From: Anas platyrhynchos
Taxonomy: Eukaryota > Chordata > Aves > Anseriformes > Anatidae
Assembly (NCBI RefSeq): GCF_047663525.1
Contig: NC_092592.1
Coordinates: 20,534,001 to 20,598,000, forward strand
DNA: 64,000 nt
Direction: 5' to 3'
The notes under the pieces were generated by a model. The model ran no database searches, was not told the DNA's origin, and saw nothing but the letters and a program-made list of their open reading frames with translations. How positions within the stretch are numbered: position 1 is the first letter of the stretch; every line of letters starts with the position of its first letter. Position numbers and translations under genes: made by a program. This document shows positions 28,101 to 43,100 of the stretch, piece after piece.

Positions 28101-31100
28101 AGCTCCTAAGAGTTGGCAAAACTGATATGGACGAAAGAAAAAAATAAAACAGTGCTTCACTTCAGTGCACTGAAGCATGAGTCCGCCCCTGGCAGGGGGG
28201 CAGAGGAGGAAATAATGTAAAGCAGCAGTCACACTGCAGTGGAGCTTTGCTAAACTGTTAGATGAAGTTTCCTCTGACAGCCAGACCCTCCTACACCAGT
28301 GCCTCACATCTCAAAACTATGCAATGAAAGCCCAGCCACTCTGACTGAAAAGTACACTACAGAGGAGGTAGAGACAGTGGTGCCATACACTTCTCTCCCA
28401 GTGAATGGTATTAGTTTTTTCCATCTGACACAACGCTAGGCTAAGAAATGTAATTTTTCAGACAGGAAGCCATGATCCCAGCTCTCTGAAGTCACTTGCA
28501 GGACGTGCACCAGAACTGCCATACTAGATTGCATCTAGGCTCTGAAGTTGTCTCATTACCACCACCTTACTCCACTTTGCACCCCTAAATGTCACCAGAA
28601 CATAAAATGGGGAGTCAAGAGTGTGAACTTGCCTCATAACACGCAAGACAAGCAGCTATATTAGTGACAGTATCCATCAGTAAGTGACATTGCAGCCTGG
28701 ATGATAGCAGACACTGCGTATTACCAAGCTATTTCTGGGCCTAGGGAACTGAGCTCTTAAAACTGAGACACTGAGGACAGGGAGCTGAATGGGACAGAAA
28801 AAGAATTATGGACTGCTTTCCAGGCCTGTAAAGCTGCCCACTACAGAGTAGCATAATGTGTTGCACCAGCACACAAGAACACAGCCCACGGAGTGGCCAT
28901 ACAGTACCCCACAGCGTATGCGGTCAGGCTGCACCACCGGATGGTCCGCAGTGCTCGTGGATGATCCATGCTCTTCGTTCATGGCAAGGCTGCAGGAGTA
29001 AACTGGGTTCTTCTCGTCTTCTGTTTCTGTGTCAGTCACAGAGTCACAGCCCGAGTCTAAAATAAAGCATATAGAGTCCTATTACATCGTTTCCATTTGC
29101 TGAAAATGCACGGACATATATACATCAATCCTAGGAAACAGCCACAGAGGCCAGGTGGAACTTGCAACAGTTCTCAAACCAATGTTTAGAAATGGGGATC
29201 TAGTTGAAGAAAGGGAAACTACAGAGTTTCCTCATTTATTCCGTTAAGGGGACTGCTGGGGAACGTTCAGAAAGACACAAAAGTGCTGGAGAAGCACTGA
29301 ACATGCTTACAAAACAAACACAAAGCCACTCCTATGATGAGATGGATACTCCCTTTCTCTCATTAGGTAGGAAAATAAGTATCTTAATGTCTGGTGTCAA
29401 AGTGATCAGCAAATGTGGAGGACTGTTAGTGTTAGGTTAGAGGTTGGACTCGATGATCTTGAGGTCTCTTCCAACCCAGAAATTCTGTGATTCTGTGATT
29501 CTGTAAATGGACTCATCTGATTCCAGCTGCACTCTCAGTGCACTGCAGAATAGGCAACAACCTTTAAAGTCCTCCTCTCCTAAAGAAAATGAAGATCTAC
29601 TTTTATTTCAGCAGTATCTTTACTTTTCTGGACCCTGCTTGCACTGCTTACTCCGACTCCTAAGTTTACTGTAATGTTGATAAAATACAACATGAGGCAA
29701 TAGTCTGAAGGGATCCTACTACGCAAGCAAGTATAAGCTCCTGTAACTATACAAGAGTGAACTTGAAACATATCAGAGCCTTCTCCTGGAAGAATCACAG
29801 CAGTCTACCCAAATAAGCCCAAGAGAAGTAAACACATGTAACTCCACAATCTGCGTATACAAAACATTGTTCTCCTTCCTGATTCACAGTAACGCCATAG
29901 ATGTTTTATTGATGGAAGACCAAACACTTGGACACAAAAAGGATAGCAAAAAATAACATATACGAGAGTTATCCTACCCTGCCAGGAAATACTTTCCCCA
30001 GCTGCAGAAAGGAAATAGACACATTTGCATTTAGTTAGTAGAAAGATTTTTTTAAAATCTGGTTTCTACCTCAAATCATACCTTTTTTTTTTTCCCATTT
30101 TCCCAAAACATGGGGTAAAAGTCCCCATGACAACTTTCTTTTGTCAGAAGACTAGCATGAATTCTTAAGCCTACCTACAATAGGCAAAAAATTCCATTCA
30201 AATTTTGGAAAACTGTGAAGCAATGAAAAATTTAAGACAATATTTTGGAAATTTTTCTTTTATTTACTACTTACACATCTGTAAAGAGCAATACAAATTA
30301 TTTGCCCCCAAAATTCCAAGAACATCATTTCCAAAAATGAAGACCGCCAAAAATTTATTAAAGCAGGCTTCTGTTAGGATGTCAGGTCCTGTTAGTCTCA
30401 CACAGTGAACAAGAGTGAGTCACAAATTTAAGTCTAGACTTCTTCCTTATTATAATAACTAAAGATTGAAACTTAGGATATTTGAAATTGTCACACATTT
30501 TTAAAATGTATTTTAAAGTATTTTCTACACATTTGAACAGGATTTTATGAACTACACAGATGTGACTGTGCTTTTAATTGACGAGTTTCAAGTCACAAAA
30601 GGTTAGCAAATTATTCAGCTGAAGGTTTGGTCACAGAGTCACACACACACTTAACTTTAAGCTCGTGATTCATTCTACATAGCAAGTATAACCACAATGC
30701 TGCTTTAATATTTGCTGTAGAAAGACCAGAGCCAAAAATCTGCAGCCCTAAAGTCCAAGTAAGGCACCACTACCAATATCAGTATTTCTTAAACGTAGAA
30801 CAGTGTATGTCAATAAGACATGGAGATTTTAAAACAGCACCAATGCAAATTTGCAGATTTGACAGAGAAGAAACTACTTTGACACAGGGCTACGTACTGA
30901 AGATCTTACGGATTTTCAGGCTGCATCAAAAAGTATTACAGAAAATGGTCTGAGGTTTTAAATTCCTTAACTAAATATGTTGATTATCATCCAAAGTTAT
31001 CAGCTGCAGAAGCCAGATCTCAGTTTTGGGAACCCTTGTCCTGGGAAAAGGTGGGCTGCTCCCATCTGGGAGAGCCAGGCTGCCCAGTTGCACAGGAGAA

Positions 31101-34100
31101 AATTAAAGCAGTAGTCCCACATCCTTCCCTTGCATGACTGCAATCACTTGAGGTGTTTGGCATATGCAGAGCAAGGCAGCATATCCCCTTAGGAGGAGAA
31201 GAGGCAACTGTTACAGAATTGAGTCTTATCTCTTGGTTATTTCCAGTATGACTAAATCAGAAAGACTAAGCACATCACAGATAACAGAACCAACAATGAC
31301 CAGACTAGGAACATGTTAATATTTCTGAATCATAAGCACAAGCTGCTAGGATCCTTACCCTAAGCACACCATCCCCACTCCTTAATATGGAGCCATCGGT
31401 GTGGTAATTTGCCCAACATATGGTCTGTGTCAGAGGAAAGAAAACCTACAGCTGTGGATCTCAGCTACAACATCTAAAGTAAGCATGCATGAGAGAGAAC
31501 AAGCCTCCAGGCCTCTGCTTTCCTGACATTATTTAACACTGGTAAATAATTAGCAGGACAACTACAGGAGTCTGCACTTGAGCTGTTGAAGAAGTTCCGG
31601 CATTGCTAGATCCCATCTTGAACTTCTGCTTTCCTGTAACAGAGTTGAGTGCCTGGAGGTCATACGTAAGAACAGAGCTGTTAGGTAATATGGGAAAAAG
31701 CACTGTTAATCAGTAATTAGATTAACAGCTGACGGAACAAGCGCTGGGGTTTTGGGTATGAATTATTCATCTGTTTTCTTCATTCAGAAAATTCTGAAAT
31801 TGTAAGTCACCAACTTCCCCAATAAGCAGCGAAGTGATGCCATGGCCACCTCGCAGGTTCCAGTCACACGCCATCTTATGAACATGCAAGGAAACTGTGC
31901 CATTACATTCAGTAATACCCATGCTCTAAAGTGACATGCTGTTAGATCAGGCCTCCTTCTCACTCAGATACTTGGCTAACGACAACCCATTTGCATATAA
32001 AGATTCAGCAATTATACCGCTGTAACTGGAGCCAGGTTAGACCGGCCATCACTGAGATCAGACACATTAGAAAGTGATGAGAATAATACCTGAATTGAGT
32101 TTCTCCATGAGCAGCTGCTGTAGGTCAACAGCTTGTGGTTATAAAAGGCTCTGCCTTCACTGGAAGCCCTTTCTATTCCCCTTTAAAAGAAGGCTACCTC
32201 AGGCCACGCCTGACAGTGTCTGCAATACTCATGAGAATAGCAGCTAGAGGAAATGCGGTCCAAGAAACCCAACCACATTTCCCTTCGAAGACTGTGCTCC
32301 CCACCAGGAAACATCAGTAGCTCCGCTGCAGAGCGCAGCCCACACAGCCCCTTATGTCCATCCTGCCTGGCTCCCCACGCAGCTTCCCTGCTGGAACTCA
32401 CCCCTGGGAAACACAGGCATGGCCACGTCCTTCACGAGCCTTTTAGCAGCTCTAGAAACCAGCACAAAGCAGCCAGTTATTTTGATATTTTGCTGTACAG
32501 AGCACGGAGCTTGCTCTGTCATCCACTTCCTCCTGGCCAAGCTGCGTGGAGCTGACAGCTGTGGTTTCTCAGAAGTCAGCCCTGACACCACAGGACATGT
32601 GAGTGCTTGGATGCAGTCAGCAGCCTGCCCTGGCCGCTTTGCCATCCAGATACCAAGGCAAACGGCATGACTGAGCAACTCCTTGTCCTTGCAAGTTCTG
32701 CATGTGTAGACTTCCCCCTCACCAGCACCTGTCTGTCAACCAGCTCACCGGCAGAGGAGACTGGTTTTCACAAGACCTCCAACTTTCACCTTGGTATACC
32801 TACAGCAAGACAGAAGACCTTCAGAGAATTCTGCTGTCATCCAAGACTTACAGCTGGTCAGCTTCCTCTTCCAAACATGAAGGAGGACATTAAGACTGCA
32901 AGTAATGCCAGCTGCCTTTGCAAGAAGCAGGCAAAGTCCTGATAAACAAGTTGGAGGAGCAGGGAAAGTTATCTCGCATCATGCTAACCTCAAGGTCCCT
33001 GCTTTCCTCAAAAGAAACACATTCAGGCAGTATTTTGTGATAACCCCTCACACCGGGTTATACCATAGCAACACTTCCCTTCTCAACAGAGTGAAGAGAA
33101 GCATGCAGAAAAGCAGCAGGTGAGGACAAAAACTCAGCACAGGAAATAGGACTTTGTAAAACTGCCTCTACAAAATAACTTACGTATGGAACATCTCCCC
33201 CTCCTCTCCAAACACCACCCCAAGCAGCTTGTTTAAATCTCCAAGCACAGCACCTAAAACCAGATTCTCAGTTCTACAAAGCAAGTGGTCACATTTTATT
33301 TGTGGTTATATTTCCAACCCCCCCTCCCCTCCCCAAGGAAACAAAGCTTATTTTGCTATGCCAAGATTTGCTTGAGCAACTGTGCATAGCCACACATGCC
33401 CATCTCTTAGGGAAGTTGGTTTCGTGCTACGAACACGACCGGGTTTATCAGAGACCTGCCGACAGGACCGATGCTTCAGCAAACTGAGAAGCCAGTTGGT
33501 AAAGTTGTGTTTACCCCTGTAACCTCCTAAGACAACATACACCCTTAACACTTGAGAGCACACATTACTCCACAGCTCCTCTATGAATCACATCTAACTT
33601 CAAGAAACGCTTTTCCCTTATTGTATTTTAAAAGTAAAAACATGAAACTGAAAGAGCAAATCTCTTTGCAACAGAGTGCAAGAAGCTTTCATGACCTTCA
33701 TTAATGTTTAACCCAAGTGAATTAATCTGTTCACTTTTCCTGTCTCAGTGTTCCCAACTGCTGCTCCCAGGTTATTTTTTAAAATTTCTTCTTTGAAATG
33801 AGCAAGTATTTGGAGAAAGTTGAGTCACCGAAAGAATGCCAAGGGCAATTCCATGTCCCTGCAGTAAATGCTGGAAGGTAGGGATGAGAAAGTGCCCAGT
33901 AAATGCCATACCAGGGTTGCATTGTTCTGACAACAGTAAGATTAAGAATGGAAAGTCTGAAAAGCAGAAACACAGAAAAGAGAGCAAGAGAAAAAATACC
34001 AGACTAGAAAAGAGTAATAAAATAAAATCTCTGGCACACCGAGAATCAGCAGAGAACAGGAAGACAACGTATAGGATCAAAGGCACCTTCTGGGGGATTA

Positions 34101-37100
34101 TTCTAGTTTAGGGACAAATGTCAGCAGTAACTTCCAGTTGGCTGTTTGGACTAGGTTGAGCTTCTAATTAGTGTTGTATGTTGGTGAATAATTAAAAAAT
34201 TGTGTGTTTACATGATGGTCCTGACTTTGATCCCATTGTACTGCAGACACAAAGCCCATTGCTTCTCCTTTCCAAACACGACAATCAATTCCCAAGTCCA
34301 GATGGACAAAGGCATGAGTTTGTCAGACACTGCAAGTGACGAAGCACTGTCAGCAACAAAGCAACCGTGATCAGACACGTACATAACCACTGCACCTCAC
34401 TTGGCATTCCCTGGCCTGCAGAAGCACAGACCAGAACCCCACATGGGAAGTCCTTCCTGCACTAGTGAAAGATGGAGGTGGGAGCCGTATTAACAAGCAG
34501 CTGGGATTCTTGTCATGGATCCAGTGTCTCAGAAGCAACAGCTGGAAAACTGCTTACCACACGGCATCTGCCCCAGCAAGGCTCCTCAGGCTCCTCTGCT
34601 CATTCTCTAGATGGATCTGAGATAGCAACGACTCCTACACTGCCACATGCAAGGCCTTAGGGAATGCAAGGGTCTCCCTCCAACCCCACTAACAGGAAAA
34701 CACTGCCCCAGTATAGACCCCTCAAAATATTGTTTGGAGACAGTGTGCAAAATTCTGCTCGTAGAAACATCAGGTGACCTTTCAGAGTCATGGAGAGGAA
34801 CTGTCATCTCCTATTGCCTAACAAAGCATGAGCAAAAACACTGCTCCTGTAGCACTGGTACTTGACCAGAAAAGATTGTTTTGGCTCAAATGTATACCTC
34901 ACTTCAGAGAGTAATCACTAAACTTGGCTTAGAAAATTTGCTAAACTGCAAAAACAAAGTGTGCACTTGTCTGGAGGACAGATGTTCACAACAGAAAAAG
35001 CTACAGCAGTTTAAAATACAATTGCACCCACCACGGCCCTCCTCCCCTCTCCTGCTTCCCCTTCTTGTCTTTACTTTCACCAGAGGCTGGGGCCCACGCA
35101 GCGGAGCCAGTGGAAAAGAACGTGTCTGGCTGCGTCACTGAAACGCAAGACCAGGATCTTTGCTTGAGCAGCTGACAACTGGGGGGTTAAGCCAAGTTGC
35201 CAGCCGCTGAACTTCAAGACGAGGAGGAATTTTCATACATTTCATTCATACCTCCTGCAAAGATAGTGACCTGCCAGCTCATGGTGAAATGCACGGTCCT
35301 TATTACAACACACAAGATATATCTGCTGCAGCTTATCTGACCTCATCTGCCTTGAGCTCAAAGTGTGCCTGGCTATGACAGTTCAGAAATTGCAAGCCAA
35401 CTCATTGTAATTCTCTGAGCTTTTAGTTAGCTTGAGGGTCTCACAAGCCTAGCGTTCAATTTGTTACAGGATTAAGTACATAAACCTAAAGACCGAACTG
35501 GGGTGCAGGGGAACAGGACAGAGACATCTTCTGCGGAAGATGCAGAGCTCTGACCACCCAGACAACAGGCACCATGTACCTGACCAAAATCTCAAGAAAG
35601 AAGGGCTGGGATGGTGTGCTTCAAACACCTGTGCCAGGAGGAGGCCAGATGTACTGAAGAAGTGTACGCATGGTGGAGGATTTTTGAGGACACTGAAATC
35701 ACATTACATCAGTCACAGACTCAAGTCGGTGCTCCTGAGCTACCACATGTGAGAAACATGAAAATCCAACTTGCTGATTAATTATCCTTGCTTCAATTTA
35801 AACACAATGTACAACACTCACACAACAGAAAAGACTGTCTACATAAAAGTCTGACGAGGTGACAGTCCACCTAAGAGCTGGGTAGCTACTTTGGAAACAT
35901 CCCACCAAGAGAACATCCTTGACTGGGTTTAGATCTACTGAAGCCACTCCATCAGACTACTCCTGACAGAGCAATCCTGCCCCTTCTCTCTTCTACATAC
36001 GGTCTCCTGGAATACCACCACCCCTGCAGCCCACACCAAATTACCCAGCTAGTTAGCCAGAACAAAGGTGGGGATGGGACAGACGGTGCGGAGGTCATCC
36101 TATGACACTGATGGACCCTGCCCATGAGAAACTCAAGACTCACCAGTATCCTCAAGTCAATTTTGAAAAATTTGTCCAAAGTTTTCTGTGGTAATGATGA
36201 ATCCATCACAATCCTACCAAATGCAAACCTAGGAGCAAGAGAAATGCTAAGTGCGCAACAAAGGTCTCTGAAACAACCTGAGGTCTGCTCCACACATCTC
36301 TTCAGACCTGCTCTGTAAAGCAGGTTTGTTTTGACCACAAACTTCTGCAAAGATTTTTGCAGAAATAACTTCAGCTGTTTCAAACTTGGAAGAAGCCATT
36401 AGCAATGGTCACCGGGCTTTTATTTTAAGCACATTTTAAAGCCTCACAGCCCAAGTTGGAGGATATTTAAAATTAGCCTTAGCTACCACCTTGAAGCAAC
36501 CTGTGGGGAGATCATTACAAATACAGGCTATACAGAAATAAGGTTTGGCACATTTGTGATGTGTATGAAGTTTATTACATCCTGATGCTTCCCAACCATG
36601 CTGATTTCTGTACTTGACAAGTTCTGGACTATCATTTCTTTGCTCCCATCTAGAAAGCCAGTAGGCACCTACGCTAGACTGTTCGAATCCCATTCTGTCA
36701 TGGAAGACAAGACGCGAGGTGTTGCTTTTAATGTGCATAAACCAAGAGTTTCTGAAGCACCTTGATGGCAAACAACACAGCCATCCCGTAACTGGGAAGG
36801 CTCTTTCAACCGCCTGACCCTGTTTTCTACAGATGGATAAGAACATCTATGCATTTCTCTCAGCGTCTCTTGGGGGCTTAGCTGAGGTTTCTGTTTGCTT
36901 TAAGCAGCTCTCTGATGTATCTGTTTCCAGCACCAGTCATTTATAGCTACACTAGCATCTGCAAGGAAGGGCACGATAACAGTATGCTCTCTCAACCTTA
37001 ACTCCTGTGCAAGTGTCACAGTTTCCCCTCCCTGACAGGCGCTGAGAAGCAGCCAGGCTGCAGAGCTCCCATATAATGAAGCAGACTCTCATTATGCTCA

Positions 37101-40100
37101 GAGGGCTGACTAATACATCACCTGTTCCTCTTCAATGAGCAGGGTCAGAGAAGCGTGTCTTCTATTTCAACACAATATAGCAGAGAAAAATACACTTTTA
37201 AGTATTCACTTAATTTTGCCCTTTCAAGGGGGAAAAAAGATTCAAGGGAGGGAGTGAGGGCCGCAGTACAACAATCATGTTACCTTCTGTGTCCATGGCC
37301 ACTCTCACAGGCTGGCAGAAATAAATGTTGGATGCAATCCTGTGTGAGGACTACTCAGAACATGTTCCTCCCCAGAGCACCTACAGCCAGAAGTGAACAG
37401 GAAGTGGTGCCCAGCTTCACACCTCTGTCCCTTTAGGGCATGCACACTGACTGCTGGCCCTTCCTACCTCCAGCTGGTTTCCTTTAGAGCACTCCAGACA
37501 TCCAAACAGCCTCTGAAGATGCAAGCAGAGATCACAAAATTGGCACAGGCATCCATGTCCAATCTGCAGCTGCCAGAACTTCCCAAGTGCCAAAATGGAT
37601 CTTGCATAGAACAGCTACTGCATGCTTCGGACTGGAAACTCTGCAGGCACCCTGTGAGGATGTGGGAATCAGCTGCTGAGGACTATACAATGGGAATCTT
37701 GTACAGACAAGCGATGAGCCTCCACAGTAGAGTTCTAAAAGAACACTGCAGTTACATCTGCAGAAACTGGGGTCTGCTCACAAATTGGAGCATCAGAGAT
37801 AGGGTATTAGATCAAGGGTGTCAAATTAACTCACATATCTCTTTTTGGCTGCTTTATACCTAGGATTTGTCCTTTTAGGGGGTCACAAAACTTCCTCATG
37901 AAGTACTTGACTTTACCATGCCTCCTCCTGCCAAGATTCCCCTCTGCAGTCAGTATTCCTAGGCACAAGGCTTAATGGCCATGCCTTATGAAACACATCA
38001 AGCAGCACAGGCAAGAGTTGCTAAAGCAAGCTGTATAAGCAGTGGAAATCACAGGACACAACTTCTTGTAGAAGCATGTTTCCATGCAATGGGAATGGAC
38101 CTGTGAAGAGGGAGCAAGGCTGTATTTCCTCGTTTACAGCATCCCCTTGCCTGCTGCTTTACTTGAAAGTCTCAGTGTGAGGGTGACAGAGGGGTCCTGA
38201 GTGCAGCACTACTGGCCAGAAGCAGACACAGCACACCAGGTACAATAGCTGCTACGGTCAGAGAAATCATCTACCAGCTCCACTGCACAACGGAGACACC
38301 CAGAATTCAGCAAACTGTTGCAATAGGCACCTGAGAGAAGACCAACACTGCCCAATGCTGAAGTGTGCAGCTCTGGTACTGGCTAGTGCCAGTTGTGGTT
38401 TCTAGTGAGGAGTTTCCCTTAAAAGTATTCAATGTGAGGTAATATCTTGAAGGGATACACCTTATATAAAGGGGGGGGGGAGGGAAGGGGGAAGAGTGTT
38501 CAAATTTATCCACAAAAGCCTCAGACTGTTCTTTTGGGTTATGGTATCTGCTTTGCCATTCCTCAGGACATCTGAAGTAAAAGGGCAACATATCAGCTAA
38601 CACTGGCTGTCACTGTGCTTGCTGTGAAACAGACACAAGGCAAAGCAGGCCACAAGTGCATCCAGGCCTAACACGGAGCTTGTCAGAGCAATCAAAGGAA
38701 CGAACCCTGACACGCTTCCACAGGGAGACTACTGGTCAACGAGCTACTCCAGAAAAAGCTGCCTTTGGACAGAAATCAAGACAGGTAACAAGTAGGAATA
38801 CGTGTCACCGCTAGACAGATCACCTGGCATGACCACCAGAAGTAGCGGGAAGGCAGAACAGTTCCTGCCAGACTTAAAAACTCATTGTGAACATAAATGG
38901 TAGCAATGAGCAAAAGCTAACAACCCAGCAATCACAGAAGCGTCGGGCTGAAAGCAGTCTCCCCTGTACAACCACTTCAACCCCATGGGTTGAAAAATAT
39001 CTAATGCATCTGCCCAACCTGACCTCAAACCCTAAGTATCCTATTCCAAGGTTATTTTAGCTTTATAGTTTGAGTCTGGCACAGGACTACAAAGATGATT
39101 AAGGACTGGAGCATCTTTCATACACAAAGGAGCCATAAGAGCTGGGACTCCCCAGCCTAGAGATGAGGTTTGGAGGGATCTTATCAGGAGACAGACTCTG
39201 AGGGGCTAAACTGCATGAAATACTACCTGAACACAAGAAAACACTTTCCCCACACACACACTGTAAAGGTGGTCAAACATCAGAATAGGTTGCCCAGAGA
39301 GATTGTAGTCTCCTTCTGCAGCAATATCCAAAACCTGACTGACCGCACGTGGTCCTGGGCAACTGCTCTGACTACGCTTGAACATGGAGTTTGGACTAGA
39401 AGATCTCAAGAGGTCCCTTCCAACCTCAACAATTCTGATATATGTTCTTAAGGTTCATTCATGGTTTCACCAATGCAAGAGCAGAAACCCAGGAAATTAA
39501 TTCAGTTCCTTGTCATGTACAGGACCGAGAGTGATAACAGTTTGTGTGGTTTCTGTTATGCCATTTCCCTCCCAACAGATAAATGAGGCCATTTATAGCA
39601 TCTCCTTCTCTTCCCTGCAATGCCAATGAGCCTCTTACTAGGTGGAGCAACATTACAGCTCTTCTGGATCTACGGGGCCCCAACAGAAGTTTTCACCTTC
39701 CTTCTAGCTGCCCACTGTCCTTCATATTCACCACACACTTCCTAACAGCCACTTCTGATCCTCCTGTTTTGCAAGAAGTTTGCTAGTACTGATCTCTCCT
39801 TCTCACCCATCTCATTGCACCAGAATTCAGCTCTGCCAAGGCTGTACCTGTCCATCAACAGCATGGTTCACAACTGCTGTTAACATCCAGATATCACTTT
39901 AATATTCTCAGGCAGCTGTTAACTTCCCTAGGATTTTACCTGCAAGAGGTTTGCTTAGGACCTGAAAGTTCAAAGCCACTGATTAATTAGCAAACATTTT
40001 GGAAATGTAGGCTTAGAAAGCAGGACATTTCAAAAATTTTAAGACAAAGGTTGGGGCTGAAATAAACTAGATAAATCTAAATGTGTGTAATAGAAAACAG

Positions 40101-43100
40101 ATGTCAGTTGAGTTATGTGAACACACAGGAGGAAGAGAAAGACTCCAGCTACGAGGCACAGATTCCCAGCTGGTGCTCAATGCACGTGCATTGTACAGCG
40201 TGGTGTCACCAGCCAGACAAAACGGTTTGAGTAGCAGGCTGGTCGCTGTGCCCTGGCTGGTGATTACACCCTGCCAGAACGAAGCTGGCTTGTGCAGTGC
40301 CACCCTGAGCTTTTTCATGTCCTTAGCACAGTTAGTGTAGAGCACAGCCTGAAAGACTTCCCCACAACCAAGAGGGCTTGCAAACAGAAACCTTAGGGTC
40401 TCTGTAGTTTGCCACAACTGAGAAACTAAAGTAACAACTGCTCTGTCTACAAGGCAGCAAGAATCGGCATCAGCACACAGTTTGTTCTCAACAAGGTTAG
40501 ATGAATGCTTCCTCATTTCTGACTTTGTACTGAACTAATAAAAATTAAAATAGCTTTCAGCGTGTGATGTCTGCGGGTGGCCTGTTCCCATGATGCACTA
40601 AATAAGCCACAGCCTAACAGCTGTGCAAGAGGCAACAGCACAGCCTGAACAGGGCCAACACACAGGCTATGGAGAAGTATTTGTCCCCGCTGTGTCCTGT
40701 GTCACACAGTCCACTTACTCAGGATTGAGCTATGAGGAAGCTGAACTGAGTCCTTTTTGCTTTAGTCTTGGTTTTTTACTGTGTGCTGACACTGCTGACA
40801 GAAGTACTGGTGAATACCTGTGGAAAGAATCGCTTTGAGAGGAAGACACAGAGACATGTTATTTCAAACATGGTCATGAACTTTCTTTGCTAAATGCTGT
40901 AGGAAGGAAGAGATGTCTTTCTTGGGAAAAGTTCAGTCTGCTGTAGAGAATGGACTTAACAGACCTCCTATGAAGCCTTCATCTAAAACCTTAACAGTGA
41001 AGAGCAGAGCACAGGCCATGTTTCTTTATGGGAGAGAACAGCTACCACAAACACCCATACTTTATGTCTCTCATGCTGGAGTTGGCTACAGCCAAACTAT
41101 AATGCAGATGCTAATTTTATAGTACCAGCCAAGAAGAAAGTTTTCACAGTTTCACCCAAAAAGGGATCTATGTACACCTGGGGTTGTCTTCTCTGCAGGG
41201 GAAGTGTCAGAGCATTTGCATTTGAGGCCATTCACAAAACTTGGTCTGCAGGATCGCAGGAGGGGGGAGGTCACCCAGTTCCTCTTTCCTCACCATGGCA
41301 GAACTGCATAAATTCATCCAAATGCTTTTACCATAAAACCAGCCTATCTTAAGTAGGTTTTCCCCTTACAAGAGTCAGTGACAGGGGACTGCTTGCCTTG
41401 GCAATTGCTCTGACGTGCATGATGAAACTGCTTGACATTGCCCAACCTGTGTGCAGCTGACAGCTCATACCAGGGAGGCCTTCTGTAACAGTAAGAAAAG
41501 TCCAGAAATTCTGACTGTGTATACATTTTCCAGAAATACTAAAGCCAGTGTAAGATCTTCGTATGTTCCTTCCTTTCTGCATATAAAGAAAATAAGCTGA
41601 GTTATTTGTTACCTAGAAACAACAACAAAAATCCAAAGCTCCCTTTAAAAACACTATTTAAATGTAGCTAAAGCACTCCAAAGAAGCTGTATCACAGATG
41701 TATGGCAGCCAGACCCACCACACAGTCCTTCCCTGGCTGCTCAGACAGGGCAGTGCTGCCAGCAGGACCCACCTCCGCTCCTCTTCCAGGGTGGTCTCTC
41801 AAGTGCCAGGAGCACCAGCACCCAGGTCCCTTGGGTGCAGCCCCCCTATGCCAAGGGACAGGCAGCTGTACAGGGAAAGAGCTAGCTTACCTGTAGAGAG
41901 CCACGTGTTAAAGTGCAGGACAGCAGATCAGCTTAATGCGACTCACTGAGTGCATCAGACATCAAAAAGAGTGGAGGCTGCTGTCCAGTTGACAAGGCTC
42001 TGCCTTCAGCGTACCACCACAGGCAGATAGACTTTCTGGGCACAGAAGTCAGATCATGCACGCTTCCCTTTGACAAACACAGCTTCTCCGTACAGAGCGG
42101 TTGCTGATCCAGAGCAGTTTCCAGATGATCTATTCCATGCCTGTCCCCTCCCCTCCACCTCAAGTTCTCTTTGAATTTTAATGCGTCCCGAACAAGCAAG
42201 AAGGGTGAGAACCTCTCACTAACAGGGATCCAGCTGGCTATGCGAGATCTCCTGCCCCAGCCACTCCATCTAACGAAGGACACAGACACTCGTGCTTCCC
42301 ACTCCACTTGCAGCCGTGGAAGCAGGAGGCTGTCCTCAGCCCCATGCTGTGCTTTGTGCACTCAGAACCCCATAACCCAGAGAGGAAGGGGCTGGCGAGA
42401 GCTGGCTCTGGGAATAGATTTCAGGATCAACATCCCTTTGTGCTCACACATCCTTCAGCTATTAGAATTTACTCTTGCTCTGACCATAACTTAACTAATA
42501 GTTAGTCCCTAGTAATTATGAGTGATTAACACTCGTAGTCTAGGGAGATGCTATTTAAAACTCCCTAACTCTGAGAGGCGCATATATATATATATAAACA
42601 ACAAAAAAGAAAGAAACAAACAATAAAATGCTCATGTTGTGTTCTAGGCCCAAGTTTGGAGGAAAACAGCAGAAAACTTTGGCTTTTGCCAGAAAGTGTC
42701 AAAAAAGTGATTTTAATCTCTGGTCAGCTTTATTTGTTTATAAAGCACAAATCTTCAGGCACTATTTTCTGTCTTCTTTCAGTCCGAAAGGAAGGGAGAC
42801 AGGCTGCTTGAGGCCTAGGTTATCCATCAGGAAACAAAGGCAGTTTAGGGTTATTGGAAAAGGGGACGCAGGCTTTAGTTTATGCAGGTTGTTAAATGGT
42901 ACTAGGAAACATCTGTTGTGACCTGGTCACCTTATAATATCATCTCCTGCACAAACCCTAAGTTGTGTTTTTTCAGGGGGACTGTTTTGGCCAAGATCAT
43001 GACTTTCAAAATTTATTTTTACTGTGTGAATTTTGTCATCACGATCATTCCTCCCATTATCCCAGCATAAAGCCCCTTTGTATGCACAACACCAGCTGTA

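Larger units (their letters stand above)
25967..28907. other. PIK3AP1 intron 3 (2.9 kb)
   Basis: Carries two minus-oriented CR1 ends (26999-27150 and 27194-27320). The rest shows no recognised feature. Confidence 0.6.

Noticed and set aside
36640-36700. GTTCGAATCC, a tRNA B-box-like motif near 36681
   Set aside because: No matching A box or acceptor stem could be found around it. Not a tRNA gene and not a clear SINE.
37393-37863. 156-codon plus-strand ORF in PIK3AP1 intron 2
   Set aside because: No similarity to any family I know, no promoter or splice structure. A frame of this length is expected by chance in 15 kb.
38930-39050. AATCACAGAAGCGTCGGGCTG, possible second CR1 end beside the 39.1-kb copy
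   Set aside because: Only the first 15 bases fit; the rest does not follow the consensus well.
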